From Dehalococcoidia bacterium (GTDB lineage Bacteria > Chloroflexota > Dehalococcoidia > Lucifugimonadales > UBA3495): a stretch of DNA of 50,513 bases. How positions within the stretch are numbered: position 1 is the first letter of the stretch; each line of letters opens with the position of its first letter. The position numbers were made by a program, and so were the translations under genes. The notes beneath the pieces are model-generated. The model had not been told where the DNA came from. It did no database searches and saw nothing but the letters and a program-made list of their open reading frames with translations. The stretch covers positions 1-50,513 of the forward strand of contig JAJEIA010000082.1 in NCBI GenBank assembly GCA_022823505.1, given 5' to 3'. Of the stretch, positions 25,104 through 33,568 are shown piece by piece.

Positions 25104-26060
25104 CTAGGCGTACCGGATCCGGGGATCCAGCAAGCCGTACAGGAGGTCAACCAGGAGGTTGATGATCACGATGGACACCGCGATAACGATGATGATCGCC
25201 TGGATGGTCGGAAAGTCCCGCTGGAAAACGGTCTCGATGAGCAGGGTGCCGATGCCGGGCACCTTGAAGATGCTTTCGATGATGACGGTGCCGCCGAAGA
25301 GCCGCCCGAACTGCCAGCCGGAGATGGTGAGGATGGGCAGCACGGCGTTCTTCAGGCCGTGGCGGACCAGCACGATGCGCTCGCCCAGGCCCTTGGCCCG
25401 CGCGGTTCGCATGTAGTCCTCGCGGATGATCTCCATCATGGAGGAACGGGTGACACGGGCAATGAACGCCATGTCGTAGAAGCCCAACGCCAGGGCCGGC
25501 AGGAACATCTGCTGGAGGTTCTTCCAGGGGTTGTCCCACAGGTCCTCGTAGCCCAGAGGGGGCAGCCACCCGAAGCCGCGGGACAATACCAACACCACCA
25601 GCAGCCCGGCGAAAAACGTCGGTATTGATATTCCCACCAGCGCGATGACCCGTGAGAAGTAATCGATCACGCTGTCCGGTTTTATGGCGGAAATAACGCC
25701 CAGCGGAACGGCGAAGACTACGGCGATCAGAATGGCCAGCACGGCCAACTCCAATGTCCGGAAGACGCGGTCGCCAACCAGCTTGGTGACCGGCTGTCCC
25801 GACCGCCAGATGGAAGTCCCCAGGTCTCCCTGGACCAACCCGCCGATCCAATCCACATACTGAACGACGATGGGCCGGTCCGTACCCAATTGGCGGCGCA
25901 GGTCTTCCAGCTCCTCCTGGGTGAAAGACGCGTCGCCTTCGCTCAGGATTACCAGCGCCGGATCGCCGGGCAACAGCCGCATCACCGTGAATACAATGAT
26001 GGTTACCAGCAGCACCGTGGGGATAATGAGCGCGATGCGCTTGATCGCGTACTGTCGCAT
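25104..26060 (-). CDS. Peptide/nickel-type ABC transporter permease, DppB-like (operon 1)
   Basis: A 318-residue permease. It has the DppB/OppB start MRQYAIKRIALIIPTVLLVTIIVFTVMRLLPGDPA, a periplasmic loop, and five further helices with the EAA loop TARAKGLGERIVLVRHGLKNAVLP. The C-terminal VDLLYGLLDPRIRYA is typical. It pairs with DppC at 24135 to form the membrane channel for oligopeptides or other family-5 substrates. The palindromic repeat at 26080-26107 lies only 19 bp before the start codon. Confidence 0.92.
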   Translation of the reverse strand: MRQYAIKRIALIIPTVLLVTIIVFTVMRLLPGDPALVILSEGDASFTQEELEDLRRQLGTDRPIVVQYVDWIGGLVQGDLGTSIWRSGQPVTKLVGDRVFRTLELAVLAILIAVVFAVPLGVISAIKPDSVIDYFSRVIALVGISIPTFFAGLLVVLVLSRGFGWLPPLGYEDLWDNPWKNLQQMFLPALALGFYDMAFIARVTRSSMMEIIREDYMRTARAKGLGERIVLVRHGLKNAVLPILTISGWQFGRLFGGTVIIESIFKVPGIGTLLIETVFQRDFPTIQAIIIVIAVSIVIINLLVDLLYGLLDPRIRYA

Positions 26061-26079
26061 GGAATATGTCCCTTACACA

Positions 26080-26107
26080 GTAGGGGCGAATGATTATTCG
26101 CCCCTAC
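26080..26107. repeat. Palindromic intergenic repeat, copy 4
   Basis: GTAGGGGCGAATGA then TTATTCGCCCCTAC: 28 bp, one mismatch. It lies between the SBP gene and dppB-like gene of operon 1, where a transcript hairpin would separate the two messages. Confidence 0.85.
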
Positions 26108-26158
26108 AAATGGGTTCGCCGAGTCACTATGCCGGAAATCTGATCCCGGAATGGCGGA

Positions 26159-28078
26159 TTAGCGGTCCAGCCACAGATCCTCGTGCTTGAACTGGTATTG
26201 CACCGTCGACGGAGCGGTGAACCCCTTCACGTCCTGATGCACCAACCAGAAGAGCTGGCCCAGCTGCAGCGTGACCCAGTGGTTGTCTGCGAAACTGTGG
26301 AGCCAGAGTTCGGCTTCCTTGTTGATCTCACGGCGGGCGTCGGCGTCCAGCTCGACCTTCTGGAGCTCGAACCAGTCCACCACCTGGTCGTTGGACCAGT
26401 CGGTGTAATTGCGGGTGCCGCCCTTGAGGTAAACGCCACCGTAGACGGCGTCGGCGTCAAAGACCACCATGCCCTCGCCCTGGCAGCTGATTTCCCAGTC
26501 GCCATCCGAATCGGCGGCGCGGGAAGTGCCGTACTTGGCGTAGCCGGCCGCGCTGGGCAGGGTCTCGATGTCGCCGGTGATGCCCAGGGCATCCTGCAAC
26601 TGCTGCTTCACGACCTGGCACTGGTCAGGATAGTTGCCGACCTGGCGCACGGTGTACTGGACTTCGAAGCCGTCGGGCACGCCGGCCTCGGCCATCAGGC
26701 GCTTGGCCTCGGCCAGGTCTTCCTGTCCGCCGGCGCTGTCCTTGGGGCGAATGCCGACCCAGTCCATGCACACCTCGTTGGCGTGGGCCAGTCCCATGAG
26801 CGGGCAGTAGCTGCCGCCGGAGTTGTCGAACACGCGCTCGTCAATCTCCTGACGGTCAACGGCCAGGTTGATGGCCTGGCGCACCAGGTGGCTCTGGAAC
26901 TGGGGCTTCTTGACGTTGAGCATCAGACCCCAGTTGGTGCCGGCGGCGATGGGGTGGGCGACGTACTCGCCATTGGTGCTCTTTTCAAGGTCGAAATACT
27001 GGGTCGGTGAAAGGTTGGTGAAACCGCCGTTGGCCATATCCAGTCGACCGGCCTCGAAGTTGGCGATCAGCGTGTCCTTGGCCTGCCCGGTGAAGATGGT
27101 GTGCTCGATACGGTCAACGTAGGGGCGTCCATCCTTGAAGTAGTCCGGGTTCTTGTTGACGTAGTAGAAGTCGCCGACCTGGTACTCTTCCAGAATGAAG
27201 GGACCCGAGGTCGTCCCCATCTCGATGATGTTCTCGCCGAGGTTCAGGGAGCAGGGATTGGCGGCATCGCGCACTGCGCAATTGGGGTCGGCGTCCAGCA
27301 GATGGCCCGGCAGAACCTTGGCGTAGTCGATGGCCAGGAACTTGATGAAAGCCCCGGAGGCGAACTGCAGGTTGAACTCGACGGTCTTGTCGTCAATGGC
27401 CCGCAGCACTGCGTCCTGATTGGTGGGCGTGCAGTTGCCACCGTCCTTGTCAACCACTTCCATCTTCACGGTGTAGTTGCGCCAGAGGCCGGAACGACCG
27501 GTGCTGTTGCACGGGTTGGCGTAGCGGGAATGGGTGGCCATGACGTCGGCGGAGGTGATCTCGGTGCCGTCAGTCCACTGCATGTCGTCCCGCAGGTGGA
27601 AGGTATAGGTCAGGCCGTCAGGGCTCACGTCCCATGACGCAGCCAGGTCGCCGGTGATGGCGTTGGTATCCACCGTGTCGTACTGGACGATCTGGTTGTA
27701 CAGCTGCGAGTAGGAAATCACGCTGGACAGGGACGAAGACCCGAGCGGATCCCAGTCCTTGGTGTCGGCGTAGGCGGACATACGAAGCGTGCCGCCGTAG
27801 GTGGCCCCAGCGCTGGGGGTCGGCGTGGCGACCACGCGAGGCGTGGCGGTGGGAGCCGGAGTGTTGGTCGGCCGGGCGGTCGCCGCGGCAGCCTCCGGAA
27901 TCGGTGTGTTGGTGGGCTGCGCTACGGCAGGCGCCGACGTGGCGGCGGGAGCCGCAGGGGCGGCCGGCGCGGCCGGAGCTTCGGCTCCGCCGCAGGCAAT
28001 GCCGACCATCAGAGCGGCAGCGCCCGCGATCAGCGGCAGCGTCCGCAGGAATGGTCGGCCGAGGGTAGATGGCTTCAT
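26159..28078 (-). CDS. ABC transporter substrate-binding lipoprotein, family 5 (operon 1)
   Basis: A 639-residue lipoprotein. The signal peptide ends in a lipobox with C29 (MVGIAC-GG). A Pro/Ala/Thr-rich linker (about 30-90) follows, then the SBP_bac_5 domain with GGTLRMSAYADTKDWDPLGSSSL, YTFHLRDDMQWTDGTEITSADV and many family motifs. It captures a peptide or other solute outside the membrane and passes it to the DppB/DppC channel. A consensus promoter lies 146-174 bp upstream. It is closely related to the protein at 30400-32316, with a shared SAYADTKDWDPLGSSSLSSV block. Substrate unknown. Confidence 0.92.
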   Translation of the reverse strand: MKPSTLGRPFLRTLPLIAGAAALMVGIACGGAEAPAAPAAPAAPAATSAPAVAQPTNTPIPEAAAATARPTNTPAPTATPRVVATPTPSAGATYGGTLRMSAYADTKDWDPLGSSSLSSVISYSQLYNQIVQYDTVDTNAITGDLAASWDVSPDGLTYTFHLRDDMQWTDGTEITSADVMATHSRYANPCNSTGRSGLWRNYTVKMEVVDKDGGNCTPTNQDAVLRAIDDKTVEFNLQFASGAFIKFLAIDYAKVLPGHLLDADPNCAVRDAANPCSLNLGENIIEMGTTSGPFILEEYQVGDFYYVNKNPDYFKDGRPYVDRIEHTIFTGQAKDTLIANFEAGRLDMANGGFTNLSPTQYFDLEKSTNGEYVAHPIAAGTNWGLMLNVKKPQFQSHLVRQAINLAVDRQEIDERVFDNSGGSYCPLMGLAHANEVCMDWVGIRPKDSAGGQEDLAEAKRLMAEAGVPDGFEVQYTVRQVGNYPDQCQVVKQQLQDALGITGDIETLPSAAGYAKYGTSRAADSDGDWEISCQGEGMVVFDADAVYGGVYLKGGTRNYTDWSNDQVVDWFELQKVELDADARREINKEAELWLHSFADNHWVTLQLGQLFWLVHQDVKGFTAPSTVQYQFKHEDLWLDR

Positions 28079-28223
28079 AGTTGCTTCAGACCTCCCGTCT
28101 CATTATTACCAGTGAGTGCCGTTGCGGACGGGCGGCAAAGGGTTATTGTCCGCAATCCGAAAATATGATCCCCGGCCGTGGCCAATTGTGAAATTCGCCA
28201 CAATCCGAGAGATACGGGCGGGA

Positions 28224-28252
28224 ATGTTAGACCACCCGGTTCGCGGTGTCAA
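28224..28252 (-). promoter_or_regulatory. Consensus sigma70 promoter of transport operon 1
   Basis: On the minus strand: TTGACA (28252-28247), 17-bp spacer, TAACAT (28229-28224). It is followed by an unusually long leader of about 140 nt before the SBP start codon. Confidence 0.75.
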
Positions 28253-28292
28253 TAGCCAATGTGTGGGAACGGCCTATCGGATTACGAAATAC

Positions 28293-28326
28293 GCACAAGA
28301 AGAAGCCCCTTCCAGTTGGAAGGGGC
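28293..28326 (-). terminator. Intrinsic-type terminator of transport operon 2
   Basis: On the minus strand, 25 bp after the dppC-like stop: stem GCCCCTTCCA (28326-28317 and 28314-28305), a 2-nt loop gap, then a CTTCTTCTTG T-rich run. The stem is a perfect 10 bp. It separates operon 2 from the promoter of operon 1. Confidence 0.75.
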
Positions 28327-28350
28327 CAACGTCCACGATGTATTTCGACC

Positions 28351-29265
28351 TTACCGGCCGCGCAAGCGGGGATCGAGCGTGTCCCGCAACGCGTCGCCCA
28401 GGAAGTTCACCGCAAACACCACCACCGATATCGCCACCCCAGGAAATACCGCCAGCCACCACGCCGTGCGGATGTACTTCTGCGCTCCCTCCGTCAGCAT
28501 CCCTCCCCACGTGGGTATATCCGGCGATACTCCCACTCCCAGGAACGTCAGCGACGCTTCAATAATGATCGCCAGTCCCAGCGTAATCGTGCTCAGAACG
28601 ATGTAGCTGGCAATCACGTTCGGCATGATGTGCCTCAGCATGATCCGCCACGGCCTCGCGCCAATCGCCTGCGCCGCCAGCGTGTAGTCCAACTCCTTGA
28701 TGCTCAACACCTGCGACCGGATCACCCGGATCGCTCCCGGCGCCAGGATCACCACCAGCGCCGCAACTATGTTGTTGATCGACGGACCCAACGCCGCCGT
28801 CAGGCCCAGCGCCATGATGATCGCCGGAAATGCCATCAACGCATCCACTATCCGCTGGATCGCCAGGTCAAGCACTCCCCCAACGTACGCGCTCAGAATC
28901 CCAACCACCGTGCCGATGGTGATACCAATAATCACGCTCATCAAGCCGACATACATCGACACCCGCGCTCCGTAGATGATCCGGCTCAGCACGTCTCTCC
29001 CCAGCTCGTCCGCTCCCAGCAGCGCCCCGGCCTGCGGCGCGGCAAACGGCTCGTGCTCCAAATCCAGCGGGTCGTAGGGCGATATGACGCCCGAAAACAC
29101 CGCCGTCAGGATCGTCAGGATGATGATCGCCGCACTCACCGCTCCAAGCGGCTTCGTCCGCGCGAACACCCGCACCTTCTGCAGCGTCGTCTGCTTCGGG
29201 CGCATGTCCAGCAGCTGGTCTGCCGCCGCCGGCTCCGCCGCGCTTCCCGTGTTGTATATCGCCAT
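28351..29265 (-). CDS. Peptide/nickel-type ABC transporter permease, DppC-like (operon 2)
   Basis: A 304-residue DppC/OppC permease, closely similar to that at 24135. It has TKPLGAVSAAIIILTIL, LGADELGRDVLSRIIYGARVS and the EAA loop AAQAIGARPWRIMLRHIMPN, then IDIPTWGGMLTEGAQKYI-like late segments. Glycine codons here are often GGA or GGG where the operon 1 gene has GGC, so the DNA has diverged more than the protein. GGGAG precedes the ATG. Last gene of operon 2; a terminator follows. Confidence 0.92.
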   Translation of the reverse strand: MAIYNTGSAAEPAAADQLLDMRPKQTTLQKVRVFARTKPLGAVSAAIIILTILTAVFSGVISPYDPLDLEHEPFAAPQAGALLGADELGRDVLSRIIYGARVSMYVGLMSVIIGITIGTVVGILSAYVGGVLDLAIQRIVDALMAFPAIIMALGLTAALGPSINNIVAALVVILAPGAIRVIRSQVLSIKELDYTLAAQAIGARPWRIMLRHIMPNVIASYIVLSTITLGLAIIIEASLTFLGVGVSPDIPTWGGMLTEGAQKYIRTAWWLAVFPGVAISVVVFAVNFLGDALRDTLDPRLRGR

Positions 29266-29322
29266 GCGAAGTGCTCCCTCGCTACCTGATGATCGTCCGA
29301 AATCCCAGTTGCTTCTGGCGCC

Positions 29323-30276
29323 CTAGGCGTACCTGATCCGTGGGTCCAGCCATCCGTACAAGAGGTCCACCAGCAGGTTCACCACCACTATCGACAACGC
29401 CACTATCACTATCACCGCCTGGATCGTGGGAAAGTCCCGCTGGTAAATCGCATCTATCAGCAGTTGCCCCACTCCAGGTATCAGGAAGATCTTCTCGATG
29501 ATCACCGTGCCGCCGAACAGACGCCCAAACTGCCACCCCGATATCGTCAGCACCGGCAATACCGCGTTCTTCAGTCCATGCCGGGACAGCACGATCAGCT
29601 CCCGCAGCCCCTTCGCCCGCGCCGTCCTCATGTAGTCTTCGCGCAGGATCTCCATCATCGACGACCGCGTCACCCGCGCGATGAACGCCATGTCGTAGAA
29701 CCCTAGCGCCAGCGCCGGCAGCACTAGCTGCTTGATGTTCGTCCACGGGTCTTCCCAAATGTCCTCATAACCCAGGGGCGGCAGCCAGCCGAACGCCCGG
29801 ATCAGCACCAGTGTCAGCAGGATGCCGCTGAAAAACGTCGGAATCGAAATGCCCACCAGCGTGAATATCCGTGACGCGTAGTCCAGCGGACTGTCCGGTT
29901 TGATGGCCGATATCACCCCCAACGGCACTGCGCACACCACCGCCAGCAGGATGCCCAAGATGGCCAGCTCGATGGTGACCGGGATACGCTGCCCCAGTCG
30001 TTCCATCACCGGACCGCCCCACCAGTACGACGTCCCGAAATCTCCCCGCAGGATGCCGCCAATCCATTCGAAGTACTGGACCGGAATCGGACGGTCAGTG
30101 CCCAGTTCGGCGCGCAACTGCGCCAGCTCCTCCTGCGTGTATACCGCGTCGTCGGCGCTCAGGATCGCAAGCGCCGGGTCGCCGGGGATCAGACGCATCA
30201 CCACGAACACGATGATCGTTACCAGCAGCACCGTGGGCAGGAACAGGCCTATTCGCTTGATGGCGTACTGTCTCAT
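29323..30276 (-). CDS. Peptide/nickel-type ABC transporter permease, DppB-like (operon 2)
   Basis: A 317-residue DppB/OppB permease with start MRQYAIKRIGLFLPTVLLVTIIVF, EAA loop TARAKGLRELIVLSRHGLKN and ending LLVDLLYGWLDPRIRYA. It pairs with the DppC at 28351. GAGG lies 9 bp before ATG 30276. It is separated from its SBP gene by a 123-bp gap holding a strong hairpin. Confidence 0.92.
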   Translation of the reverse strand: MRQYAIKRIGLFLPTVLLVTIIVFVVMRLIPGDPALAILSADDAVYTQEELAQLRAELGTDRPIPVQYFEWIGGILRGDFGTSYWWGGPVMERLGQRIPVTIELAILGILLAVVCAVPLGVISAIKPDSPLDYASRIFTLVGISIPTFFSGILLTLVLIRAFGWLPPLGYEDIWEDPWTNIKQLVLPALALGFYDMAFIARVTRSSMMEILREDYMRTARAKGLRELIVLSRHGLKNAVLPVLTISGWQFGRLFGGTVIIEKIFLIPGVGQLLIDAIYQRDFPTIQAVIVIVALSIVVVNLLVDLLYGWLDPRIRYA

Positions 30277-30302
30277 TTCTTATGCCTCATCGGAGAGTGC
30301 AC

Positions 30303-30338
30303 GACAGGCGGGACGAACTGAAACTCGCCCCGCCTGTC
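30303..30338. repeat. Intercistronic hairpin in transport operon 2
   Basis: GACAGGCGGGACGA, loop ACTGAAAC, TCGCCCCGCCTGTC: a 14-bp stem with one mismatch. It lies 61 bp after the SBP stop and 26 bp before the dppB-like start. There is no T-tract, so it is more likely an mRNA 3'-end stabiliser or partial attenuator than a full terminator. Confidence 0.75.
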
Positions 30339-30399
30339 TCAACACTAATCCAGTGACCGACCGTTGGGTGACGGCAAGATCGCTAAGGTTGTGGAACTC

Positions 30400-32316
30400 C
30401 TAGCGGTCCCACCAAAGGTGCTCGTGCTTGAACCCGTACTGCACCGTCTGCGGCGCGTTGAACCCCTTGATGTCACGGTTCATCACCCAGAAGTTGCGGC
30501 CCAGCGTCAGGCTCACCCAGTGGTTGTCGTGGAACTCATGGAGCCAGATCTCGGCTTCCTTGTTGATTGCCCGCCGTTTCTCTGGGTCGAGTTGCACCTT
30601 CTGCTCTTCGAACCACGCATTCATTTGGGAGGTTTCCCAATCGGTGTAGTTGCGGGTGCCGCCCTTCAGGAAGATGCCTCCGTACACGGCGTCAATGTCG
30701 AAGACCGTCATGCCGTCGGCCTGGCAGCCCACGTCCCAGTCGCCGGTAGCGTCGGCCGGACGGGCGGTACCGTACTTGGCGTAGCCCGCCGCGCTGGGAT
30801 AGGTTGCAATCTCTCCGGTGATACCCAGGAACTCTTCCAAGTCCTGCTTGATCACCGAGCACTCGGCTACGTAGGTACCCACCTGACGCGCCGTGTATTC
30901 GATCTCAAACCCGTCCGGATATCCCGCTTCCGCCATCAGTTCTCGGGCGCGTGCGATGTCTTCCTGACCGCCCGGGGTGTCCTTCGGCCGCATGCCCGGC
31001 CAGGTGGCGCATTCCTCGTAGTCATGGGCCAGGCCCACCAACGGGCAGTGGCCGCGACCCGCCCCGTGCAGCGCACGCTCGTTCACCTTCTGCCGGTCCA
31101 CCGCCAGGTTGATCGCCTGACGCACCCGGTGGTCCTTGAACGGCTCCCGCTTCACGTTCAGCATGAAACCACGGGTGCCGCCCAGAACCTCGTGGGCCAC
31201 GTATTCGCTGTTGGTCGACGTCTCGATGGCGTAGTTCTCCGGCGCCGTCAGGTTGTTGGCCGCGGCGTTGGACGCGTCAATTTGCCCCCCTTCCACCTGG
31301 GCGATGAATGTGGCCGGCACCGTGATGATGAAGTGCTCGATCCGGTCGAAGTAGGGCAACCCTTCCTTGAAGTAGTCCGGGTTCTTGTTCACCTTGTAGT
31401 GGTTCCCCGACTGATACTCTTCCAGGATGAAGGGACCCGAGGTGGCCTGATGTCGCAGTATGTTCTCCGCCAGATTCAGGTCGATCCCCTGCTCAAGCAG
31501 GTGCTTCGGCAGGATCTTCGCGTAGTCAATCGCCAGGAACTTGATGAAAGCCCCAGACGCGAAGGCCAGGTTGTACTCCACCGTCAGGTCGTCCACCATA
31601 CGTACGACCTCATCGGCGTTCAGTGCCGTGCAGTCCGCTTTGTCCGCCAGTTCCACCACCTCGATCGGAATCGTGTACTGCCGCCACAGACCCGAGCGGC
31701 CCCGACCGTTGCACGGGTTCCCGTACCGTTGCATGCTGTACACCACGTCGGCGGCGTCCAGCGTTTCACCGTCCGTCCACTTGATGCCCTCGCGGAGGTG
31801 GAAGGTGAAAGAGGTGCCGTCCTCGTTGGTTTCCCAGCTTTCCGCCAGGTCGCCCACGACGACGGTCGGGTCCTCGGTATCAAACTGCACAACCTGGTTG
31901 TACAGCTGCGAGTACGAGATCACGCTGGACAGGGAGGATGACCCCAGCGGATCCCAGTCCTTGGTGTCAGCGTACGCCGACATCCGCACCAACCCACCAT
32001 ACTGCGGAGGACCGCTGGGGACCGGAGTGGGCTGCGTGCGCGCCACCGCAGTGGGCGCCGGCGTGCTGGTCGGCCTAATGGTCGCCAATGGCGGTGGCGT
32101 GGCCGTCGGCGGCGCTGTAGTCGCGGTGGGCGGGGTCTGCTGCTGGCCGGAGGTTGCCGGCTGTTGCTGGTCAGAGGCGGCAGGCGCGGCCTGCTGTTCC
32201 TGGGCCGCAGGAGCCGCCGCAGGGGCCGCCGGCGCTTCGGCTCCGCCACAGGCGATGCCTACGACCAACGTGGCAATCACGGCGGCGATCGGGGTCAGTT
32301 TCAGGTACTTCGACAT
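30400..32316 (-). CDS. ABC transporter substrate-binding lipoprotein, family 5 (operon 2)
   Basis: A 638-residue lipoprotein. The signal peptide MSKYLKLTPIAAVIATLVV leads to lipobox GIAC with C23. A low-complexity Ala/Gln/Pro/Thr linker reaches about residue 105; the SBP_bac_5 domain begins with YGGLVRMSAYADTKDWDP. ATG 32316 is set by GGAGGGG (about 32323-32329); the frame is open upstream to 32439 but that stretch is not signal-like. It is a close paralogue of the operon 1 protein. A consensus promoter lies about 100 bp upstream. Solute unknown. Confidence 0.92.
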   Translation of the reverse strand: MSKYLKLTPIAAVIATLVVGIACGGAEAPAAPAAAPAAQEQQAAPAASDQQQPATSGQQQTPPTATTAPPTATPPPLATIRPTSTPAPTAVARTQPTPVPSGPPQYGGLVRMSAYADTKDWDPLGSSSLSSVISYSQLYNQVVQFDTEDPTVVVGDLAESWETNEDGTSFTFHLREGIKWTDGETLDAADVVYSMQRYGNPCNGRGRSGLWRQYTIPIEVVELADKADCTALNADEVVRMVDDLTVEYNLAFASGAFIKFLAIDYAKILPKHLLEQGIDLNLAENILRHQATSGPFILEEYQSGNHYKVNKNPDYFKEGLPYFDRIEHFIITVPATFIAQVEGGQIDASNAAANNLTAPENYAIETSTNSEYVAHEVLGGTRGFMLNVKREPFKDHRVRQAINLAVDRQKVNERALHGAGRGHCPLVGLAHDYEECATWPGMRPKDTPGGQEDIARARELMAEAGYPDGFEIEYTARQVGTYVAECSVIKQDLEEFLGITGEIATYPSAAGYAKYGTARPADATGDWDVGCQADGMTVFDIDAVYGGIFLKGGTRNYTDWETSQMNAWFEEQKVQLDPEKRRAINKEAEIWLHEFHDNHWVSLTLGRNFWVMNRDIKGFNAPQTVQYGFKHEHLWWDR

Positions 32317-32417
32317 CGGAGCCCCTCCATGTGACGTGACAGGAAATTGACGATCGGCGAAATTCACGGCGGCAAGCCGGTAATGCGAATCCTGTCGCGG
32401 TCGTAAACCGCTCCGCG

Positions 32418-32446
32418 ATTGTAAACGAACACTGGGCACCGGTCAA
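32418..32446 (-). promoter_or_regulatory. Consensus sigma70 promoter of transport operon 2
   Basis: On the minus strand: TTGACC (32446-32441), 17-bp spacer, TACAAT (32423-32418). The leader to the SBP start would be about 95 nt. Confidence 0.8.
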
Positions 32447-32459
32447 TAATATTTATCTC

Positions 32460-32505
32460 TAATCATAATATCATGTCTTCCGATGTATGATACCGATTAT
32501 GATTA
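32460..32505. promoter_or_regulatory. AT-rich nested inverted repeat (candidate operator)
   Basis: Outer arms TAATCATAAT (32460-32469) and ATTATGATTA (32496-32505) are perfect 10-bp complements. Inner arms ATCAT (32470-32474) and ATGAT (32487-32491) are also complementary. It lies just upstream of the operon 2 promoter -35 box, in an AT-rich island (about 32440-32560) between divergent genes; the whole 32317-32720 gap holds no gene. Confidence 0.55.
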
Positions 32506-32720
32506 CGGTTAACAATATATATTCAGGATAATAGTAAGGTTATACGTCGCAATTGGTGAATACTCAAGCTGATTTTGTCCAAATAGAGGCGCCCCGCCAG
32601 TCCGCCTTCCAGACTCGCCAAAACCCCGGTCGCGGAGATCAGTTTCGGTTGACTGTCGGCCCCTGCGCCGATAGGCTTTTCGCGGCCTCGCAGCTTCACC
32701 AACCCCAGGAGCGACCACGC

Positions 32721-33557
32721 ATGACCGATACCGCCGCCGCACGAGCCACAACCGACGAAACGCCGGTGGATGCCAACGGGTACATCCTCGTGCGCCGGGA
32801 GACGCCGGTGGCCACCGTGACCATCAACCGGCCAGCCCAGCGCAACGCCATTTCGCTGGATATGTGGGTGCAGCTCACGGGTCTGCTGCGCGATCTGGAC
32901 GCCGACCGGGACGTGCGCTGCGTCGTCATCACCGGAGCCGGCGAAGAGGCCTTCTCCGCCGGGGCGGACATCAGCGACTTCGAGCAGCACCGCAGCGACT
33001 CGACCAAGGGGCGCGTGTACAACACCGCAGTGGACGGGCTGCTGGAAACGGTGGCGGAGATCGGCACGCCCGTAATTTCGATGATCCGAGGGTTCGCCGC
33101 CGGCGGTGGCTGCGAGCTTGCCGTTGCCACCGACCTGCGCATCGCCGCCGAGGGCAGCCGTCTGGGCATCCCGGTGGCCCGCCTCGGCATCACCATCGGC
33201 CATCGGGAGATGTACGGGCTGGTGAACCTGGTGGGCAAGGGCAACGCCCTGTATATCCTGCTATCGGGTCGTCTGCTGGATGCCGAGGAAGCCCTTCGCA
33301 TCGGCCTGGTGAACCAGGTGGTACCGGTGGACCGGCTTGAAGAGGTCACCTACAGGCTGGCCGCCGACATCGCCGCGCTGGCTCCCCTGTCTCACGCCGT
33401 CAACAAGAAGACCATGAACCAGGTGCTGGCCAAGCCTTCACTGGACCTGACCCCCGACGAGGCCGACCTCCCCCTGACCCAGTTCGACACCCGCGACTAC
33501 CACGAGGGTTTCCGCGCCTTCCTCGAAAAACGCCGGCCCCAATTCATCGGCGAGTAG
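32721..33557 (+). CDS. Enoyl-CoA hydratase/isomerase family protein
   Basis: A 278-residue crotonase-fold protein with TINRPAQRNAIS, EEAFSAGADISDF (first oxyanion strand), IRGFAAGGGCELAVATDLRIAAE with the second oxyanion Gly, and REMYGLVNLVGKGNALY. The Glu of GCELA fits a classic hydratase position, while the second glutamate position has REM instead of GGT/ER, so the exact reaction is open. ATG 32721 has AGGAG near 32707; the upstream-open frame lacks family similarity. tlyA begins 11 bp after the stop. Confidence 0.88.
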   Translation: MTDTAAARATTDETPVDANGYILVRRETPVATVTINRPAQRNAISLDMWVQLTGLLRDLDADRDVRCVVITGAGEEAFSAGADISDFEQHRSDSTKGRVYNTAVDGLLETVAEIGTPVISMIRGFAAGGGCELAVATDLRIAAEGSRLGIPVARLGITIGHREMYGLVNLVGKGNALYILLSGRLLDAEEALRIGLVNQVVPVDRLEEVTYRLAADIAALAPLSHAVNKKTMNQVLAKPSLDLTPDEADLPLTQFDTRDYHEGFRAFLEKRRPQFIGE

Positions 33558-33568
33558 CGGTTCTCCCC

